Source: Cristatella mucedo (Eukaryota; Bryozoa; Phylactolaemata; Cristatellidae). Taken from it: 64,000 nt of DNA. Under the pieces are notes generated by a model. It was not told the DNA's origin. It ran no database searches and saw nothing but the letters and a program-made list of their open reading frames with translations. The number at the start of each line of letters is the position of its first letter. Within the stretch, counting starts at the first letter, position 1. The position numbers were made by a program, and so were the translations under genes. The stretch lies in contig WPIO01000147.1 of the NCBI GenBank assembly GCA_009760855.2, positions 250,001-314,000 of the forward strand, given 5' to 3'. Of the stretch, positions 55,661-64,000 are shown piece by piece.

Positions 55661-56929
55661 TGCAACGTTAAGCCAAGCCGCCCACCCACGTGGCCAACTC
55701 AGGCACTGGAAAGATTTTCCGGCAGCAGCACAGCCACAGTGCCCCCACGAGGTTGCACTACGGCGGCCGTGCTCGGTGCTGACCTCGGTGCAGGTTGTTC
55801 TCGCCGCAGCGTGTCGGAACTAATTGTCGCAGAAGAAGTTGGCAGCAGAAAAAGACGTCAACATCAACTTTAAGAAGAGCGATGGACAGGAAGTGATGGA
55901 CAGGAAGTGATGGACAGGAAGTGATGGACAGGAAGTGATGGACAGGAAGCAAAACGAGAAACGCTAATAAAAAGAAACAACAGAGCTGTCTGCCGTGCTG
56001 GTACCACAAGCATTCAAAACGTCAGCCAGCTCAGCTGGATATATAGCAACGAACGTCGGACGTTGAAATGTTGCACGACTGAAGCTGCAAGCAGGGCCAG
56101 AAAGTCTCGGCCGAGTGACTGGCCTGCGGAAGAGTAGCCGAAGCTACCGAAATATCGAGAGCTAAGCTCTGTGCACTTTCACGAAAGAGAGAGAGAGAGC
56201 ACGGGATACACATTGTCAGCTCTACGACTGCCAGCGGCCATTCGCATACTTGTAAACAGGGCCACGTTTAATGCACGACCGACTCAGGCAGCACCCCTCC
56301 GTTGGAATAGTACAGCTGTAACAGCTTCTCGCTAGCTATACTGTGGGCCACCTTGCCAGAAGCGAGCGCTTTTGAGATCCTGCGACGAAGGTCGATGTTG
56401 CAGCGGTATGCCTTTCGGAAGTCTTCTGGAATATGGTCCTGAAGTCTACAAGAAGACAGCCAACATGACTACAGCTACAGACTATTCGCTGATTCATAAA
56501 CGCTGAGGCGTGTAGAATGCTGACAGCAAATCAGCAGTCACATCTCGCTCCTGAAGACGTATCAGAATACAGAATTCATATAAAAACATGACAAACCAAA
56601 AAAACCAAAACAGGTAAGTGAAGTGGTGTAAGCAGGTTTACAAGGAGAAAATGCTAGCTTGCCGGCAGGTGTACTTGTATTATGCGTAATTAAATGTTAA
56701 ATGTCAGTTACCTGTCAAGTCTCATTAAATGTCGGTCAAGATATAGGGGAGGGGGATCTAAAGCCCAGCAACGAAGGCGTCCGACGAGCAGAGGGTAAAG
56801 ACTTTAGCAGAAGTGTGAGTCCCCAATGAATCAATCAACGACGACTTACATCAGCTGAATGCTCTCGAAGGAGATATCTCCGCTCATGTGACACGTAAAC
56901 TCGAACTTTCAATCTGACAGTAGTCCTTT
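55661..56929. other. GC-richer region, no gene fixed
   Basis: Contains a 14-bp minisatellite (55881-55949) and a GA run (56186-56200). An ATTAAA on the minus strand near 56265-56270 could be the polyadenylation signal of the gene on that strand. No other signature. Confidence 0.4.
55881..55949. repeat. 14-bp minisatellite, about five units
   Basis: Units of GATGGACAGGAAGT, perfect or nearly perfect. The minus strand reads as a repeated hydrophobic peptide by accident. Confidence 0.9.
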
Positions 56930-57158
56930 CTAGTCAGTCGGCAGTGCAACGTTCGCACTGGCATCGTTCTGACAGATTCGGCTGAGAAACTGAATTGAAA
57001 CATGATGCCAGTTCCAGGACACCGGTCTAGGGCACTGGTCATCAATCACGCCCAGCAATGTCCTAGTAAGCACCCTGGCACTATCATCTGGCACCTCTCC
57101 TTGCAGGTCTTGGGGGTCATGAGACGTGCCACAGATCTGCTCTAGATCCACTGCTCTT
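56930..57158 (-). CDS. Candidate terminal exon of the unrecognised minus-strand gene
   Basis: An open stretch of 75 codons reading LEQICGTSHDPQDLQ...VLTRTLLGVIDDQCPRP...WHHVSIQFLSRICQ and ending in TAG (56930-56932). It looks like helical protein sequence, not like the repeats nearby. An AG at 57159-57160 gives the phase that fits the donor ATGAG|GTAAAC at 57317, but it has no pyrimidine tract. I do not know the family. Confidence 0.25.
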
Positions 57159-57316
57159 CTAGATCCGATGCTCTAGTAGATCCACATAGCATCGCTTGAG
57201 TGCCATTCCAGACACATTAGTCAAGCTTTCAATTTTTTCTATCCACACCTGTTGGGTTTAGCTGATTACACAAATTGTCTTGTCTGAGGTAGTAAAGCCA
57301 TTGACAGACTGTTTAC

Positions 57317-57533
57317 CTCATTTTGAAGATATAACGTCTTGAGCAGTGGCTATCTGTTTCAAATTGAACGATATCAAACATCCGGGTCAGATCCTCTACG
57401 AATTCAGCTGGTGACTCGGAAGGCAGCACATAGGTGGCACCAAACTGGAGTGCCGGAAACTCTACGACGACCATTTCCATCAGGTGGGGAATGAGCAGCA
57501 GGAATTTTCCAGCACAACCCCCCCCCCTCTCCA
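57317..57533 (-). CDS. Candidate internal exon of the unrecognised minus-strand gene
   Basis: Encodes KFLLLIPHLMEMVVVEFPAL, FGATYVLPSESPAEFVEDL and FDIVQFETDSHCSRRYIFKM, ending at a good donor (AG|GTAAAC). The region is hydrophobic and helix-prone. The 5' side has a run of ten G (57518-57527 as C on plus); with nine G the frame would join the donor of the exon at 57890. The acceptor is weak. Confidence 0.28.
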
Positions 57534-57889
57534 CTCAAGTCTTTATAGTTTTGCAAGTGGTGCGGGTGGTGGGCGTGCAGATAGGCGTGCGGACAGCACG
57601 ATGACGACGTCCACAAAGAGCTCCATTCTCCACTGATCGCATTAGTAAAGAGGCTGACAAAGCTAAATTGGCCAATAAAAGCCTACACAGCCAAGCGGCA
57701 TACATTTCAAAATAAAATCCCGATTCGTTAGCTTTCGAGGGAGAGGAGGACATGAACAGGAATATGCCGCCTGTAGCGAGCGGCAATGGACTTCGACGAG
57801 AAACATCAACGTTTAACCCAACCAACGCCCACACCGTGGCGGCAGTGGAGCTGGCGATGTGAAACAGGCGGGCATGCGCCGAAGCTTAC

Positions 57890-58575
57890 CGGCTCCGCTG
57901 CAGGGCAGCTCGGCCGCTCGGCATGACCACCGAGACGGCGTCTCCGCCAGCACGAGGCACGTGACCACCTGCCGGAGAATGATCAGCAGCAACGCCTTCT
58001 GCTCTGCTGCCGGCCATCCGGAAATCCTCTGCTAAATGTTCATTCGGTTTACCGAGTGCGGTGGCTGCTGAGCCGCCGCCAATAATATCGGCCGGCAGAT
58101 GCAGCGGCTGCCCTGCAGAGGCCCACGGCGGACGCCGGCGAGCCGTGATCTTTTGCTTCGTCTGTGCACGCAGCTGCTTCAAAGCCAGCGGCTGCACCGT
58201 CTGCTGCCTGCTGCCACCGCTGCTGCTGCTGCTCCCTGGTTGCGCGGTCCTGCGCTGCCCCGGCGCCACCACGGAGGACACAGCTGCCAAGCTTTTGGAG
58301 GCAGGCATTGTGGCAGCAGCAGCAGCAGAGCGCCCACGTCTGGATGCTGCACCCACCGGCAGCTTTTGGCTGGCTGCCACCTGCGAGGACTTGATTTTCA
58401 GTCCAACCTGCCGGGCTGCCGTTCTACCGCTGCCTGCGCCACCGGTGGACGCCGCAGCAGCAGCGGCGGCAGGCAGCTCTGGAAGAGCGGGAGGCTGCTC
58501 TGGGCATGAGACAGCTGGCTGCTCGTGACTAGCTCTCGCCGCGTCGTCTTTGACGATGCATTCCGCGATGACTTC
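57890..58575 (-). CDS. Candidate internal exon, Ala/Ser/Gly-rich, of the unrecognised minus-strand gene
   Basis: Opens at acceptor CCGTCCTTCCAG|GAAGTC and is open to donor CCG|GTAAGC, 686 nt (phase 0 to phase 2). It starts EVIAECIVKDDAARASHEQP and continues as a low-complexity region with poly-Ala, poly-Ser and basic patches (LKIKSSQVAASQKL, QTKQKITARRR), typical of a disordered nuclear or signalling linker. The opposite strand is also open over much of it because of the CAG/CTG-rich composition, which lowers certainty. Two good splice sites in the right phase are the main support. Confidence 0.35.
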
Positions 58576-58807
58576 CTGGAAGGACGGCAACGGACGCGTC
58601 AGTTAGCCTCTCCCTAGCAATGCCGCCACTGGTTTTTCCCGGTCGAGACGGCACGAGCGTGTGGCCAAATCAGCTGATGGTTTTGCCCTTGGCCTAATCC
58701 CCTTTGCCCCGTCAACGAGTGACACAGAAAGAACAAGTCCAGAAAAAATACGAACACTTCGGGGCTACGGTTGCTTTCGAGGGCACCCAGAAGAGTGCTC
58801 AACTTAC

Positions 58808-58906
58808 AATAATAATAATAATTATAGTAATAATAATAATGCACTTGATAAAGCGCCCTCAGAGAACTTAATCTCTTTCTAGGCGCTTTACATATGCAGT
58901 TAGAGC
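58808..58906 (-). mobile_element. L2 family 1, 3'-tail-only copy
   Basis: (AAT)n with an interruption, then AAAGCGCCCTCAGAGAAC...AGGCGCTTTACATATGCAG. Lies in an intron or 3' flank of the candidate minus-strand gene. Confidence 0.85.
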
Positions 58907-59030
58907 AGACATTACCGTGCATGCAATTATGCAGACATATAGGCAGCCGAGTTACAAGTCTCGAATCTGAGACCGACTTTTAAGCATACAGAAAATGGAT
59001 AAAGAGCCACGGTGGACCATGCTGCACCGA

Positions 59031-62075
<3,045 letters not shown>

Positions 62076-62180
62076 CTACAGCAGCATTCGGCGGAAGCTT
62101 GGTCAAAGACGCACTTCGGATTCGCCGACAACCGACATATCACTGCTGCCACGAGAGGCTGCCATAGACCTGGTTCTTAA

Positions 62181-62661
62181 CACTACCGACACGAGGCCGA
62201 AGCATGCACTTTACCAAATCTCATTTTTGCTTGAATTCTGATCGTGGAACCTCACTGTGTACACACCTGCCATACACAGCTATACTCATACATACTGTAC
62301 ATGCATATGCACATTCAATACCGATTGGTACCTACCGAAGGATTAAGTGAACTCGGAAAAGGCGAGGTGGCTTTCTCCAGAGTAGGCCTTAATTGCTAGT
62401 GATGGTGCAATATACTTTCTTCGTTAGGTACAGCTTGACTAGCTATTTCAGGGACACGTGATATTAAGAGTAGCGTGACGGCGAGGCAGCAGCACACAAC
62501 TATCATACTGCCCCATGCCTAACCCATTTATTGGCAGACAACCTCCCACTTTTCAATACCTGCAGATTCATTTGCAAAAGTGCTGTTGCTGTTCAATTAT
62601 TCAGGTCAGCATTAGAAAGTAATAAACATGGACAACTGCAGAAGACGCAGAACCGGACAGG
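62181..62661. other. No gene recognised
   Basis: Upstream side of the candidate minus-strand gene. No further exon with both splice sites was found. Confidence 0.4.
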
Positions 62662-63741
62662 CAATAATAATAATAACAATGCAATTGATAAAGCGCCCTC
62701 AGAGAACTCAGTCTCTTTCTAGGTGCTTCACATTTGCTGCAGAGGGAAATGCAATTGAATGGTGAGTAATATCATGCTTGATAAACAAACAACATGAATA
62801 ATATGGTTAGGGATGACATGCACAGGGTCAGCATGCAAATGTGGTTAGTGGCAGCATGCACAGTGTCAGCACACATAGGCATATGAAGGACGAATCACAG
62901 GGACCCACTAAATGCTGTCCTAAATAGGTGTGCTTTTAAGTTCTTTTTAAATGTGGTCAAGTCAGGAGTCGTTCTGACGCAAGTCGGGAGGAAGTTCCAA
63001 ACTTTGGGAGCATACGAACTAAATGCACGGTCTCCAAAGGATTTGAGGTTTGTACGAGGTATTGGTAGACTGTTGGATTCCGAAAAGCAGGTGGTATGAT
63101 GCTTGGCCTGGTGGGGGAGTAGATCTGAGGGATAGTCTAGAGCCAAAGAATGAAGTGACCTAAAAGTGAGCGAAAAAACCTTGAAGTCGATCCGTTGCTT
63201 GACTGGTAGCCAGTGCAGGTCGGCGAGAAGTGGAGTAATGTGGCAACTGCGCAGCTCACGACAGACAAGCCTAGCTGCAGAGGTTTGCACCGGCTGTAAT
63301 CGCCTGATTGCACATGCTGGTAGGGCAGCAAGCAGTGAATTACAGAAGTTAAGACGGGATTTAACAAATGCATGGACCAACTTAGATGTGGTATCCTTAT
63401 CTAAACAAGCCCAAATTTTAGCAATGTTATGTAGCTCAAAGTAGGCAGACTTGATTGTGGAGCTGATGTGGTCGTCTAACGAGAGGTCACTTTGGAACAT
63501 GACACCTAGATTTCGAGCTGATTCAATGGGAGATATGCTGGCAGAATCAATTTTGAGCATCAGCCTTTCCAATTTCTGAATCACACTGGGTTTGCCCATA
63601 ACTAGTAAGTTAGTTTTATCATCGTTTAGCTTTAGAAAATTTGCTGCCATCCATGTGCGGATGTCCATCAATACATGCAGCAAGTGAGTTGAGAGAATTC
63701 GAGGTGCTCGAAGGCTGGGAAGGATCAAAGCAAAGGTACAA
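62662..63741 (-). mobile_element. L2 family 1 fragment, young-looking
   Basis: Runs from the codons just after the catalytic motif (complement of TTGTACCTTTGCTTTGATCC at 63720-63741) to the hairpin and an (ATT)n tail. The matching stop-free reading frame starts in flanking sequence at 63845. Confidence 0.9.
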
Positions 63742-63845
63742 TCAGATCTAGCTGCCGAGTTCCTCCTTAATTTCATCGGCAGATGTATAGCCATGCTCCT
63801 CTCACAAGTTGCACCACAGCGGCATTTTAAAGCGTTGCCCAACAC
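62895..63845 (-). pseudogene. RT C-terminal fragment of L2 family 1 fused to flanking codons
   Basis: A 316-codon frame. About the last 270 codons are L2 family 1: MAANFLKLNDDKTNLLVMGK, SARNLGVMFQSDLSLDDHIS, ACLDKDTTSKLVHAFV, ELRSCHITPLLADLHWLPVK and AFSSYAPKVWNFLPTC. The first 35 or so codons come from flanking, non-L2 sequence, where the element is 5'-truncated (63741). The RT catalytic motifs A to C are missing, so it is not functional. Being open over its whole length it is probably the most recent L2 insertion here, and a good template for the family's C-terminus. Confidence 0.85.
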
Positions 63846-64000
63846 ATCGACTATCGACAGTTTCCTGCTCCTAGCTTTCCAAATGCAGCAGCACTTTAGC
63901 TTACAGTTTATAGTTTAGCTTACAGTCATTTGTGTGGCACAGCACGACCTTTGTAAATTGTGTACAGCACGAGCGCAGAGACCCTGAGAAGCAGCAACAA
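63742..64000. other. Window end, no gene recognised
   Basis: Contains a short direct repeat, TTTAGCTTACAGT, at about 63896-63908 and 63914-63926. No further exon could be set. Confidence 0.4.

Noticed and set aside
58061-58528. Plus-strand frames of 136-155 aa
   Set aside because: They are opposite to the candidate exon 57890-58575 and rich in Cys/Leu/Ala from CTG/CAG-type words; the minus strand has the splice sites.

Overview
This is eukaryotic nuclear DNA from an animal, most likely a marine or aquatic invertebrate; I cannot name the species. The reasons are spliced genes with GT-AG introns, L2-clade LINEs with the 3' hairpin and (ATT)n tail, tRNA-headed SINEs, hAT and Tc1 relics, LTR retrotransposon remains, and a secreted C-type lectin. 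There are no operons, bacterial genes, CRISPR arrays or rRNA genes, and I found no intact tRNA gene.

The main structure is a set of old paralogous blocks built around a small C-type lectin locus. Block A (about 8.75-24.2 kb, minus strand) holds the only copy that can be read as intact: four coding exons with matching phases, 189 aa, behind a TATA box and a non-coding first exon. Block B (26.88-33.8 kb, plus) has lost exon 3, the start codon and several splice sites. Block C (46.93-54.5 kb, plus) has lost exons 1 and 2 and carries stops and frameshifts in exons 3 and 4. Block D (38.5-40.7 kb, plus) has only flanking sequence. A fragment near 34.8-35.05 kb looks like an inverted piece of the lectin intron. 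Aligning A, B and C by eye gives 'empty sites' that date and delimit several insertions.

Mobile elements fill much of the rest. L2 family 1 has about a dozen copies. One of them (17.18-21.40 kb) lies in block A with target duplications and is itself interrupted by an LTR that ends in a primer-binding site. A second RT family, an RT relic in block D, a clean solo LTR at 23.5-24.0 kb with 5-bp target duplications, Tc1 and hAT relics, a short hAT-like element at 35.3-36.0 kb and two SINE families are also present. One SINE family shares the L2 3' tail.

The right end (about 56.9-62.1 kb, minus strand) is richer in GC and appears to contain exons of an unrecognised host gene. The best evidence is three exons with matching phases at 62.0, 61.8 and 59.2 kb; the 59.2 kb exon has a roughly 280-bp (CT)n tract directly before its acceptor. 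Large parts (4.5-8.7, 40.7-46.9, 54.5-55.5 kb) show nothing I can identify. I did not find a new defence or enzymatic system; the most unusual items are the lectin block history, the LTR-plus-PBS insertion, the perfect 915-bp tandem repeat and the microsatellite splice site. All alignments were done by eye.
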